Shown here one piece after another: positions 25,835 through 34,260 of a stretch of DNA of 34,892 bases; the stretch's first letter is position 1; the number at the start of each line of letters is the position of its first letter. The stretch is from NCBI GenBank assembly GCA_026713185.1, contig JAPOOX010000116.1, forward strand, positions 1-34,892, read 5' to 3'. Source of the DNA: Gammaproteobacteria bacterium. GTDB lineage: Bacteria > Pseudomonadota > Gammaproteobacteria > Pseudomonadales > Azotimanducaceae. The notes beneath the pieces are model-generated. The model was not told where the DNA came from, made no database searches, and saw only the letters and a program-made list of their open reading frames with translations. Position numbers and translations under genes: made by a program.

Positions 25835-26503
25835 CTAGCCGTGTAATCTTTTTTCCTTGATTTCGTCGAGTGTTTTACAGTCAATGCAGAGTGTGGCGGT
25901 TGGGCGTGCTTCCAGTCTTCGAATACCAATTTCGATGCCACAGGATTCGCAGTATCCATAATCATCCTGGTCTATCAACTCAATCGTGTTTTCGATCTTG
26001 CGAATCAATTTGCGTTCCCGGTCACGGGTTCTCAATTCCAGGCTGAATTCTTCCTCCTGACTTGCCCGGTCTGCCGGATCAGACAAATTTGCTGCCTGTT
26101 CCTTCATGTGAGTCACGGTCCGATCAACTTCCTGCAACAAATCCAGCTTCCAGGACTGCAGAATGTTCCGAAAATGCTGTTTCTGAGCATCATTCATGTA
26201 CGCTTCTTTTTTCCTGGACTTGTACGGTTTGATCGGCGTTTGTCCAAAATCTGTCTTTGCCGACACTTTTCGCTTTCGCGTCGCTGAGGTCTTTGTTTTG
26301 GATGCTTTTTTGACCGTCCCACCTTTCCTGGTTGATGCGGACGCCCGTTTTCCTGTCCCGGTCTTGGCTGTCCCGGTCTTGGCTGTCCCGGTCTTGACTG
26401 TCCCGGTCTTCACGTTGGCTTTGGTCTTTTCTTCAACCTGTGTTTTTACTTTGCTTCCAGCCTTCGTTTTCTTTCTCACTGATGTTTGTTTTTCTGCTGC
26501 CAT
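25835..26503 (-). CDS. dksA: RNA polymerase-binding transcription factor DksA with long basic N-terminal extension
   Basis: Residues from about 80 to 222 are a standard DksA: coiled coil with the tip DPADRAS (the two Asp that act in the polymerase channel), ELRTRDRERKLIRKIE, and the zinc finger CESCG then CIDC. It works with ppGpp to retune transcription. The first ~80 residues are an added Lys/Thr/Ala-rich tail containing four KTGT(V/A/G) units, coded by a 15-base tandem repeat at 26354-26413. E. coli DksA has 151 aa. ATG 26503 follows an AAAGGA site; the in-frame TTG 26515 is less likely. It heads the dksA-gluQ-pcnB run. Confidence 0.95.
   Translation of the reverse strand: MAAEKQTSVRKKTKAGSKVKTQVEEKTKANVKTGTVKTGTAKTGTAKTGTGKRASASTRKGGTVKKASKTKTSATRKRKVSAKTDFGQTPIKPYKSRKKEAYMNDAQKQHFRNILQSWKLDLLQEVDRTVTHMKEQAANLSDPADRASQEEEFSLELRTRDRERKLIRKIENTIELIDQDDYGYCESCGIEIGIRRLEARPTATLCIDCKTLDEIKEKRLHG
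26354..26413 (-). repeat. 15-base tandem repeat inside dksA
   Basis: Four units with consensus TGTCCCGGTCTTGGC (plus strand) encode successive KTGTx pentapeptides. The first three units differ by at most one base, so copy number is probably variable between strains through slippage. Confidence 0.85.
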
Positions 26504-26791
26504 ATCCTTTTCCAATTCACCATGTCACAAAATCGGATTTGAAAATCGAGTCGCGAACATTACCAGATCATTAAAAAAACGCAAGCAGATAACAGTGGAA
26601 AATATCGTCTGTATTTTCCGGAACCCCTCTGGCCATCTTCACGCAATGCATACGCAGATTGAAATTGCGGCAAAGACCACCCTGTGTCTACAGCTTTTTC
26701 AGGGTCAGTGTCAGCGCCCTATATCTGCTATCCTCATCAACAGTTCAGGAATACAGATAATTTCCGGTTTCTATCTGATGGAGAGTCTTTA

Positions 26792-28789
26792 ATGGCCACC
26801 GGCGCAGGGAATCATCCGGTACTGGCCAATTCAAACCAATACCAACGCCACATAGACGGTTTGCGTGCTGTAGCGGTACTCAGTGTCATTTTCTATCACT
26901 TTGGACAATCGACATTCAGCGGCGGGGTCGTTGGTGTGGATGTGTTTTTTGTGATCAGCGGATATTTGATCACCAACCTGATAATCAACGAAATTAACGG
27001 GACTGGCAGTTTCGATTTCAAACGGTTCTATATTCGCCGGATGCGCAGGTTGTTTCCGGCTATGGCGGTAACATTCACGGCAACATTCATCTTTGCGGCG
27101 TTACTCTTCCCCCCTGAGCGACTGCAGCCATTTGGGCTGTCTCTCGCCGCTGCGGTTTTCTCTATTTCAAATATCCATTTCTGGACGGAAAGTGGCTATT
27201 TTGATGTCAGTTCGCACCTGAAACCCCTCCTTCACACCTGGTCCCTGGGTGTCGAAGAACAGTTCTATCTGATCTGGCCGGCAGTGTTATGGCTCTTCGC
27301 GCGTAATGCCAATCAAAGCAGACAGATATATGTCCTGGCAGCGGTGGGACTGGCAAGTTTTGGATTGAATTATTATTGGGTCACAGGAAATTTTGACGCG
27401 GATTATGCGTCGACTATCTTTTACCTGACACCTTTCAGAATGTTCGAGCTCGTCATCGGAGCACTGGCCATATTCCTCACACCAATGCTGTTGAACAAGC
27501 GATTGCTGCACGAGTTATTCATGTTCACTGGTCTGGCATTAATCACTTTCTCTGTCTTCAGCTATACCGACGACACGGTGATTCCCTACCTGCACGCACT
27601 GCCACCCTGTATTGGTGCACTGTTGGTCATTCTGAGCCGGGAATCCCGCATATTCGGTTACCTGCTGACAAACCCAATTGCAGTCTGGATTGGTCTTATC
27701 AGCTATTCCATGTATCTGGTCCACTGGCCAGTCATGGTTCTTTACGAATATTACATTTTTGATTCTATCTCCAGACCTGAAGCCATCGGTCTCTTTTTTC
27801 TGACGCTACTGCTGTCTGCACTGCTGTATTATTTTGTTGAAAAGAAATACCGGCGCTACTCGCCAGACCGCACTTACAGCACACCGCAACGCTCATTTGT
27901 CCTGGGCGGTGTCGCTACCATGCTGGTGATCGCCTTTCTGGGTATCACCCTTCAATTATCCGGGGGAAGAGTGTGGGGGACTGACAGTCTGCTATCCGTC
28001 ACTCAAATAAGGGAAGGGAAACAGCACCGTTACGACTTGATTTTATCCGGTTGTAACCTTATCCGAATGGATGAGCCGGAATATTGCAAAATGGACAGAC
28101 CTCATCAAATTCTGGTTTTTGGTAATTCCCACGAACCCGACGGATATAACGCCTTCGCCAGAGTCTACGAAAAAAATCCCTCGGTTAATCTGATATCTTT
28201 CGGCACGCTGAACAAGTGCAATGTGCAGTTAACAGAGTCGGGTCCCGTTTCACAGATTTCGGACCGGGATTGTGACAAACGTGTGGCGCTTCTGGGTGAC
28301 GAAAATTTCACAGCAAAACTGGACGGCATTGTATTCAGTGCGAATCAACCTTTCGCAGGAAACAAAGTAATCGAATGGAGCATTCTCCGTCATCTGAAAA
28401 CCCTTCAAAAAGATATTCCATTGGTTGTACTGGGTGGATACATCAATACCACTCATGAGTGTGCCGAATTAATCAACCGCCTGGAATCTTATACCACCTG
28501 CAGAAATCCTGAATATGTAGCCTACAATCCATTCATCGAAAAGCCCGAATTCCGCTCGTCGGACCCCATTTTCAACCTGGATTATCTGTACATCGACAAA
28601 GCCGGATTACTTTGTTCAGAGGAGAATACCCTGGAGTCCTGTGAAATACAGACAGAGGATGAACCTGCCTTTTACGATCAACATCACCTGTCTCTTTCTT
28701 TTGCAACGTCGCTGGGGCAGCGAATTGTTGAGAACTATAGTCAGGACCTGGTCCGGTCTGGTTTTCCGCCTCCAGAATCCCGGGACTAA
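26792..28789 (+). CDS. O-acyltransferase (acyltransferase-3 family) with C-terminal SGNH domain
   Basis: The 665-aa protein resembles OafA/YrhL-type acetylases of lipopolysaccharide O-antigen or other surface glycans. About ten membrane segments occupy residues 25-400, with RHIDGLRAVAVL and H36 in FYHFG, then DVFFVISGYLI, the RRMRRLFPAM arginine cluster and WSLGVEEQFYL. The outer C-terminal part (about 430-660) is an SGNH hydrolase-like domain with GNSH (444-447, putative nucleophile S446) and the Asp-x-x-His dyad D629/H632. The usual GDSH is GNSH here. ATG 26792 has GGAG eight bases before; the 36 upstream in-frame residues are not membrane-like and are rejected. The substrate is unknown and it has no glycan-gene neighbours. 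Confidence 0.88.
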   Translation: MATGAGNHPVLANSNQYQRHIDGLRAVAVLSVIFYHFGQSTFSGGVVGVDVFFVISGYLITNLIINEINGTGSFDFKRFYIRRMRRLFPAMAVTFTATFIFAALLFPPERLQPFGLSLAAAVFSISNIHFWTESGYFDVSSHLKPLLHTWSLGVEEQFYLIWPAVLWLFARNANQSRQIYVLAAVGLASFGLNYYWVTGNFDADYASTIFYLTPFRMFELVIGALAIFLTPMLLNKRLLHELFMFTGLALITFSVFSYTDDTVIPYLHALPPCIGALLVILSRESRIFGYLLTNPIAVWIGLISYSMYLVHWPVMVLYEYYIFDSISRPEAIGLFFLTLLLSALLYYFVEKKYRRYSPDRTYSTPQRSFVLGGVATMLVIAFLGITLQLSGGRVWGTDSLLSVTQIREGKQHRYDLILSGCNLIRMDEPEYCKMDRPHQILVFGNSHEPDGYNAFARVYEKNPSVNLISFGTLNKCNVQLTESGPVSQISDRDCDKRVALLGDENFTAKLDGIVFSANQPFAGNKVIEWSILRHLKTLQKDIPLVVLGGYINTTHECAELINRLESYTTCRNPEYVAYNPFIEKPEFRSSDPIFNLDYLYIDKAGLLCSEENTLESCEIQTEDEPAFYDQHHLSLSFATSLGQRIVENYSQDLVRSGFPPPESRD

Positions 28790-28881
28790 TGGTGGTTACA
28801 GAAGGAGACGCATTAGCGACTTTACTCTGTATCTACATTGGATACACTTTATGGCTACAGTGTCGAAATAAACAACATGAT

Positions 28882-29145
28882 ATGAAAATCGAAACGCAAT
28901 TAAAAAAGTGGGGTAACAGTCTGGCGCTACGGGTGACTGGTGTCATGGCAGAACTACCTGAGTTTCATGACGGCAGTAAAGTGACATTAGAGGTTACCGA
29001 AGAAGGTTTCACGGTCAGGCCAGCAAAGGAAGAACGACGCCATCTTCTACCCTGTTCAGAGGGAGAATTGCTGGCGGATATGTCGCCCGATAACTCACAT
29101 GCAGATGAATTAGCGATACTCTCGGAAATGGAGTATGGCGAATAA
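28882..29145 (+). CDS. MazE-like antitoxin (AbrB/SpoVT fold), orphan
   Basis: The 87-aa protein starts with MKIETQLKKWGNSLALRV, the swapped-hairpin DNA-binding domain of MazE/AbrB antitoxins, and ends with an acidic toxin-binding tail (LLADMSPDNSHADELAILSE). ATG 28882 fits the domain; the longer frame from 28789 adds a hydrophobic stretch with no family match. In intact loci the mazF toxin begins across the mazE stop. Here ATGGCGAATAAATGG at 29135-29149 overlaps that stop but the frame (MANKW) ends at once. The toxin therefore appears lost. Confidence 0.8.
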   Translation: MKIETQLKKWGNSLALRVTGVMAELPEFHDGSKVTLEVTEEGFTVRPAKEERRHLLPCSEGELLADMSPDNSHADELAILSEMEYGE

Positions 29146-29229
29146 ATGGTGACTCATACTTAAGTGGCTGATCGTAGGGATGTGGTGTTGGAGGACCGGT
29201 TTATTGATTTAGGGTTAATTAATTTCGTA

Positions 29230-29889
29230 TTAATGGTCGATATTGAACAAATTGCGGAACCAGACAACAAAACTCTGTGCCGCTGGACTATCATGGCGAA
29301 AGTATCGAGTTCGGATGGCTGATCCATAAGGCAATCCAGGATTCTCCTGCCATGCAAGCCAAGTGTGCAGTATCGCTTTGTTATTATCATTTTCGCTAAA
29401 GCGTGCACCCAGTTGTCGTGCATGTTCCGTAGACTCTCTGGCGTACGGAAGTAGAAAATCATTTTCCTGGATAACATCCATGAGGAAGCACTCTAAAGTA
29501 CCTTCTCGTTGATTATCCGGCATTAGCCAAACGCCTACGCGCGCTTGAAATGTTGGGGTTTCACCTATGAACCCATCCGGTGGTATTGTATCTGGAACTT
29601 CCACACCAACATTATTGAGTCGAAATGAGACTGCTTTCCATCGATCCTGGAGAGCTGAGTTTGCGTCCAATACAAAACCGATGGACCGTCCATTACTCAC
29701 GGAAACAGCGGTTTCGATTCCATCGATCAGGGGATCTTTCCCTCCAATATCTTTTATTTCAGGATAACATCCGGGCCATGGATTCTGGTCGTAGTCGATA
29801 CCATACCTGACAAGCAGATTAGATATGGCATAAAGGTCATCTTTACCTTCCACATGAAGAGTGGATCGATCATCAAGACTCGCCATCAT
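29230..29889 (-). CDS. DUF3226 protein, TOPRIM-like, partner of an ABC-type ATPase
   Basis: The 219-aa protein has VEGKDD (13-18), KDIGG (46-50), GFVLDAN (71-77), RW and VGVWLMPDN (118-126), the pattern I associate with DUF3226. The glutamate of VEGKDD and the Asp of VLDAN correspond to the metal-binding acids of TOPRIM folds in OLD nucleases; the second Asp of the usual DxD is Asn77. It probably acts as nuclease or effector controlled by the ATPase. It overlaps the ATPase gene by four bases (ATGA) and follows it. TOPRIM/ATPase pairs such as PARIS and OLD are anti-phage systems, so defence is the favoured but unproven role. Confidence 0.7.
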   Translation of the reverse strand: MMASLDDRSTLHVEGKDDLYAISNLLVRYGIDYDQNPWPGCYPEIKDIGGKDPLIDGIETAVSVSNGRSIGFVLDANSALQDRWKAVSFRLNNVGVEVPDTIPPDGFIGETPTFQARVGVWLMPDNQREGTLECFLMDVIQENDFLLPYARESTEHARQLGARFSENDNNKAILHTWLAWQENPGLPYGSAIRTRYFRHDSPAAQSFVVWFRNLFNIDH

Positions 29890-30998
29890 CGAACCTCGAT
29901 ATCCTGACCTACAGCTATCTGTATTTTCTCAGCGTCAAGATTAACGGCCTGTTCCAGTGACCGATCAATTTTTTGAATGGAAATTTCCCGAGCGAACTCT
30001 GGGCAAGACTCAACCAGTGAAGCAAATCCCTTAATACAATCATAGCTGTGAGTTGTTGCGAAGACTTGCACATTGGTCATGCACGCCGTATTAACTATCA
30101 ACTGCCACATCTCTTTCATTATTGACCAATGCAGCCCTGTATCAATCTCGTCGATCAGTAAGACCCCATTCGTGGTTCTTATGAGAGAAAGAGAAAGCGC
30201 GAGCAATCTGCGCATTCCATCCCCGTGGCTTCCGAGTGGCAAACGCCGTGTATCATGTCGAAATCCAACCACTACGCCAGTCTTATCAGAGAACATCCGA
30301 GGATAATGTCCAGTGAGGAAATGTATAGATTCGATATCTTGATCAAGAATCTTCATAGCGGCGATCACATCGGATTCACGGCCTTCGACCAGCACCTTGT
30401 CCCACATCTCCCGCATGGAGCCAGGATAAAGTGAATCTGGCGCAAGAAACTGCACCGAAGGTGTAACAGGTGTGTCCTTTTGCCACCGTTGTCGGGATCG
30501 AGAATATCTCGGAATGACTACCGAACCATCGTCATTAACGGGGATCAAAGGATACTTATCGCGCTCGTTTCTTGAGATTTCCAGACACAGAGTTTGTGTG
30601 GAATCCATTTCATCTTCAAACAGATCGCGTTGCACATCATAATTTAATCCCTCCATGTCTAGAATTTCAACTGAAACTGATTCGTTGTTATTTTCGGAAG
30701 AAAGAAGGAAGCTGACGCCTGGTGAGAGCGAATGGCCCAGAAACAAGTGAGAGATATCCAGAGTATTATCGCGCCTGACAGTCAAATCTGAATCAGCCAA
30801 CAAATTCATTTCTCCTCGCCGACTAGCAGACTGCTCAAGCACAATAGGATCCCCTCCTGAGACCAGGAGATTGATAGACTCAAGAAGCGAAGTCTTCCCA
30901 CAGTTATTTTTTCCGACGAGCAAGTTGATTCGGGTGAGACCATCAAGTTCGTAGGAATCGAAACCACGATATCCTTTCAATTTTAAAGTTCGAATCAT
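29886..30998 (-). CDS. AAA15/AAA21-type ABC ATPase (OLD/RecF-like)
   Basis: The 370-aa ATPase has an N-terminal MIRTLKLKGYRGFDSYEL, Walker A GKNNCGKTS (29-37), an ABC signature-like LGSHGDGMRRLLALS near residue 255-270, Walker B VLLIDEIDTGLH near 280 and the H-switch ATTHSYD near 316. This is the single-chain ABC/SMC-like type found in OLD, RecF, Gabija and the PARIS AriA protein, without its own nuclease domain. The downstream DUF3226 gene overlaps it and would supply the effector. ATG 30998 is chosen to match the family; ATG 31067 would add 23 hydrophobic residues. Ribosome sites are weak at both. The family is sure; the defence role is inferred. Confidence 0.8.
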   Translation of the reverse strand: MIRTLKLKGYRGFDSYELDGLTRINLLVGKNNCGKTSLLESINLLVSGGDPIVLEQSASRRGEMNLLADSDLTVRRDNTLDISHLFLGHSLSPGVSFLLSSENNNESVSVEILDMEGLNYDVQRDLFEDEMDSTQTLCLEISRNERDKYPLIPVNDDGSVVIPRYSRSRQRWQKDTPVTPSVQFLAPDSLYPGSMREMWDKVLVEGRESDVIAAMKILDQDIESIHFLTGHYPRMFSDKTGVVVGFRHDTRRLPLGSHGDGMRRLLALSLSLIRTTNGVLLIDEIDTGLHWSIMKEMWQLIVNTACMTNVQVFATTHSYDCIKGFASLVESCPEFAREISIQKIDRSLEQAVNLDAEKIQIAVGQDIEVR

Positions 30999-31383
30999 TT
31001 TAATTACGGTCCATTTGTGGTAGCCGATGAGATACACACTATAGTAACCAAGTAATATAAACCTCATTTATTCAAGAATGCAAAAGAAACCAAATCCAGA
31101 TTGATGTTGGAGAAGGCACTGCTTCTGACCGATAAAGATATAGCTGAACTGAGGTCCAGTTTACTTGCGTTACCAAAAACATCGAACACACTGGCTGAGC
31201 CGGGTCTCGACGATTTAGTACTGGTAAATCCTGGGGGATGATTGCTATGAGTCTACCTGCTTTCTGGTTTGGTTGCCATTGCATATGATGTTTGAACTGT
31301 TACCAGATTTTTCCATCTGCATTCGTATAGTCGCAATTCCCATGATAACTTTAGGCAAATCGAAATAAACCGGACCCTGTATC
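30999..31383. other. Intergenic region between the ATPase and the hydrolases
   Basis: A plus-strand frame opens after a TAA at about 31055 and ends at 31241, giving about 60 residues (with LEKALLLTDKDIAELRS and LDDLVLVNPGG) without a good start or ribosome site. The best ATG is 31104. It may be the tail of a vanished gene. No hairpin terminator is apparent. TATGAT at about 31285 could be a -10 box for the hydrolase operon, but a good -35 is missing. Confidence 0.25.
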
Positions 31384-32418
31384 ATGAGCAAAGTCAAAGA
31401 TGACCCACGTATCGACCCGCGCATAAAAGCCATTTTTGGTGATATGCCGACGCCCGTGCAGCAGACGGACATTGAAAGTCGCGAGACTCTCGTGGCGGAA
31501 GCGAATACTGAAGAGGCTATTGCTGCACGTGAACAGGCTATGGCGATGTTCGCCAGGATGGACAATGACAAAGTTGCCCCGTCCGCCGGTCTTGAAATCA
31601 CCGACCACGAGTTCATTTCGAGCCCTGACGGCAATACGATCAAAGTGCAGTACATCCGACCGGACAAAGACGCGGTTTTGCCCTGTGTGTACTATATTCA
31701 CGGCGGTGGAATGCAGTCGATGTCCTGCTACGACGGCATGTACCGATCATGGGGACGCATCATTGCAGCACGGGGGGTTGCCGTAGCGATGGTGGATTTT
31801 CGCAACTGTGTAAATCCCTCATCCGCACCCGAGGTTGCACCGTTCCCCGCCGGATTGAACGACTGTGTTTCCGGTGTGAAATGGCTGCACGAACATTCCG
31901 ATCAGCTGCGCATTGATACTACACATATTATCGTGGCAGGAGAGAGCGGTGGCGGTAATCTCACTTTGGCCACCGGCCTTAAACTGAAACAGGACGGCGA
32001 TATGAACCTGATACGCGGTCTGTATGCCCTGTGCCCATACATCGCCGGAATCTGGCCGCAGGATCACTTGCCTTCGTCTACGGAAAACAATGGAATTCTG
32101 CTCAGCCTGCACAGCAACCGGGGCGCCATGGCCTACGGCATCGATGCGTTTAACGAAAAAAATCCACTTGCCTGGCCTGGCTTCGCAACAGAAGAAGATG
32201 TGAAGGGTTTAGTGCCAACTGTCATCAGTGTCAACGAATGCGACCCCCTCAGGGACGAAGGAATCGAATTCTACCGAACACTGCTGCGCGCAGGTGTGCC
32301 TGCACAGTGTCGTCAGGTGATGGGGACTGTTCACGGTACCGAGATCTTCTCCATCGCCTGCCCGGACATCAGCCGCGAAACTGCAGGCAGCATCGCGCAG
32401 TTCTGCCGGGAAGCATAA
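31384..32418 (+). CDS. Alpha/beta hydrolase, hormone-sensitive-lipase type
   Basis: The 344-aa esterase has the HSL-family oxyanion motif HGGG (106-109), nucleophile elbow GESGGG (186-191, S188), acid D287 in NECDPLRDEG and histidine H317 in GTVHG, a complete triad. It lacks a signal peptide, so it is cytosolic, and would hydrolyse a short-chain or bulky ester. The substrate is not visible. Its stop shares one base with the start of the next hydrolase gene, so both are made together. Confidence 0.88.
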   Translation: MSKVKDDPRIDPRIKAIFGDMPTPVQQTDIESRETLVAEANTEEAIAAREQAMAMFARMDNDKVAPSAGLEITDHEFISSPDGNTIKVQYIRPDKDAVLPCVYYIHGGGMQSMSCYDGMYRSWGRIIAARGVAVAMVDFRNCVNPSSAPEVAPFPAGLNDCVSGVKWLHEHSDQLRIDTTHIIVAGESGGGNLTLATGLKLKQDGDMNLIRGLYALCPYIAGIWPQDHLPSSTENNGILLSLHSNRGAMAYGIDAFNEKNPLAWPGFATEEDVKGLVPTVISVNECDPLRDEGIEFYRTLLRAGVPAQCRQVMGTVHGTEIFSIACPDISRETAGSIAQFCREA

Positions 32419-33176
32419 TGGGCATCAAGTGGTTATCAAGCGAGCAAACCGGTGCTCAGGATTTCCGCATAGAAAGCGACAAGCGGACAATTACCGGTGC
32501 GCTGTGGCTACCTGAGTCCATTACCGCTAACACGCCCCTGGTGATGTGTGGTCACGGCGCATCAGGCGACCGATATCAAACGCCAATTCCACACCTGGTC
32601 AAACGTTTCACACTTGAGGCCGGTTTTGCAGTAATTGCGCTGGACGGGCCTGTCCACGGTCTGCGTCAGGTTGGACCTGGAGGACGCGAAGCGCTGGCAG
32701 TGGAGATGAATCGTCCCACATCAATCGACGAGATGGTTGCTGATTGGCTGGCCGCTTTCAGCAAAATACGTCGCACCCATGGGTTAAACGGACCCACAGG
32801 CTACTTTGGATTATCCATGGGCACGATCTTTGGCCTGCCGCTTCTTGCACATGGGGGAATAGACTTTGCCGCTTCTGCAATCGGTCTTGCAGGGTCAACC
32901 CGTGCAGGACGCAGCTTTGGTGAAAGACTGTTGGCAGATGCTGCCAGGGTAAACCACCCGGTGGCATTCCTCATGCAGTTGGAAGATGAACTGTTCGACC
33001 GGGATGGTTACCTGGCGCTGTTCGATGCCCTGGCTTCAACCGACAAGAGGTTACATGCGAATCCCGGGTTGCATCCCGAAGTGCCCGCGGAGGAGATTGC
33101 CTACGTATTCGAATTCCTACAGGCTCGACTGAATGGCACTGGGGAGCGCCGGATTGTTAATCCATTGGCAGAGTAG
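32418..33176 (+). CDS. Alpha/beta hydrolase, dienelactone-hydrolase-like
   Basis: The 252-aa product has VMCGHGASGDRYQ near residue 42, the nucleophile elbow GLSMG (131-135, S133), D190 or D194 in LEDELFDRD and H219 in GLHPE, a plausible triad. ATG 32418 (TAATG overlap with the upstream stop) is chosen; the longer upstream in-frame part is the shadow of the first hydrolase. It is a different branch from its neighbour, nearer to dienelactone hydrolase/peptidase folds. Together they may process successive esters of one compound, which is inference. Confidence 0.82.
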   Translation: MGIKWLSSEQTGAQDFRIESDKRTITGALWLPESITANTPLVMCGHGASGDRYQTPIPHLVKRFTLEAGFAVIALDGPVHGLRQVGPGGREALAVEMNRPTSIDEMVADWLAAFSKIRRTHGLNGPTGYFGLSMGTIFGLPLLAHGGIDFAASAIGLAGSTRAGRSFGERLLADAARVNHPVAFLMQLEDELFDRDGYLALFDALASTDKRLHANPGLHPEVPAEEIAYVFEFLQARLNGTGERRIVNPLAE

Positions 33177-33342
33177 GTGCTTTTTTGAAGCAACCCAGCG
33201 TCTCAACCTAATCATTGCCATAAACAAATACCATATTTATCGGAATATGTAACAATGTGAACGGCATGGTTTGACCGCTTACACCCCAGTAGACAAAAGG
33301 GTGCCTCGCGAACCGCTTTTGGGTCGAAGACCTACCTTGGTC

Positions 33343-33364
33343 AAAAAAAGCCGCTACCTCCGGC
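33343..33364 (-). terminator. Possible terminator after the nuclease gene
   Basis: Read on the minus strand, GCCG and CGGC flank the nuclease stop codon and are followed by seven T. The stem is only four bases, so efficiency is doubtful. Confidence 0.35.
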
Positions 33365-34196
33365 GTGCACCCAGTTCCAAGACGGGGCCAAGTGCTTCGT
33401 CTATCACATTGAAAAAAAACCGGAACGTGTTTTTCGACTGACAGGCGTAATCACTCCCATCCCAACGTCGTTCCCACCATATGTGCTCATGCTTGCCGGT
33501 GGAATTTCTCGATGTTCTGAAAAACCTGTTCTGGTCTAGTGCCAACTCATGATCAACAGACAACACCACGCCAGTGGATACATAGGTATGGCCACCTCGT
33601 TCCCAACGATTTAAGCCTCCCACCTTTATTCCCCTATACTGCAGGACTATTTGCGATGTGCCGGCGCTGAACCGCGAATGCTTGGAGTCAGCACCCAGAG
33701 ATCTCACCAACCGCCCAATTGGTTTTGGGCACTCCGCCAGTGCAGCGTGAAGGGGCACTGTTGTACGCAGGCCTGTCCTAACTCCAAAAAGTACGCCGGC
33801 TTTCCGACGGTCACCCAGAAGATCCGACTGGGACAAACCGATCTTGTTCCCCAACTCGCTGAGCCGGCTTTCGGAAATCGTCTTGACGCACACGCCGCTC
33901 TTTTCCTCGAAGTCAATCATCGAAGGACTCGCTACATTAGCGATGATCATTGCTGTGACGTTCACTTGAGCTTCTGCAGACAGTTCGTCTGCATAGCGTC
34001 TGACCTGTCCCACATGATTTTTCGCCAAACGGCCTTTCTTAAGTTCCACCACCATCGGGGCGCCATCTGGCCGCGACACCAACAGGTCCAGCCTCCCGCC
34101 GCCCACACCGACTTGCTGGGCTTTCAACTCATACCCCGAGCCCAGCACTTGGTCGATTCCCCGACTAACTATGATTTCCATTTGCTTTTCATTCAT
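33354..34196 (-). CDS. PD-(D/E)XK nuclease-domain protein (NucS/DUF91-like)
   Basis: In this 280-aa protein residues 1-100 carry a restriction-type core: D37 in GGGRLDLLV, then VVELKKG with E51 and K53, and HVGQVRRYADEL with Q64. This D-ExK plus Gln pattern matches the C-terminal nuclease part of NucS/DUF91 proteins and related defence nucleases. The rest (100-280) is not recognised; it includes WERGGHTYVST, SRNSTGKHEHIWWERRWDG and FRFFFNVIDEALG, perhaps a recognition domain. It stands alone on the minus strand with no methylase beside it. Defence or DNA repair are both possible. Confidence 0.65.
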   Translation of the reverse strand: MNEKQMEIIVSRGIDQVLGSGYELKAQQVGVGGGRLDLLVSRPDGAPMVVELKKGRLAKNHVGQVRRYADELSAEAQVNVTAMIIANVASPSMIDFEEKSGVCVKTISESRLSELGNKIGLSQSDLLGDRRKAGVLFGVRTGLRTTVPLHAALAECPKPIGRLVRSLGADSKHSRFSAGTSQIVLQYRGIKVGGLNRWERGGHTYVSTGVVLSVDHELALDQNRFFRTSRNSTGKHEHIWWERRWDGSDYACQSKNTFRFFFNVIDEALGPVLELGARRR

Positions 34197-34260
34197 CGAG
34201 AATACCGCTTAACACTTGCGCCACTTCCAAATGGCGCCTCAGCTCGCGCTCCGAATGGTC

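Noticed and set aside
31055-31241. A short plus-strand gene between the ATPase and the hydrolases
   Set aside because: About 60 residues of credible composition but no ribosome site and no recognised family; kept only as a comment on the intergenic region.
32238-32417. N-terminal 60-residue extension of the second hydrolase
   Set aside because: It lies within the first hydrolase gene in another frame, and the TAATG overlap gives a natural start.
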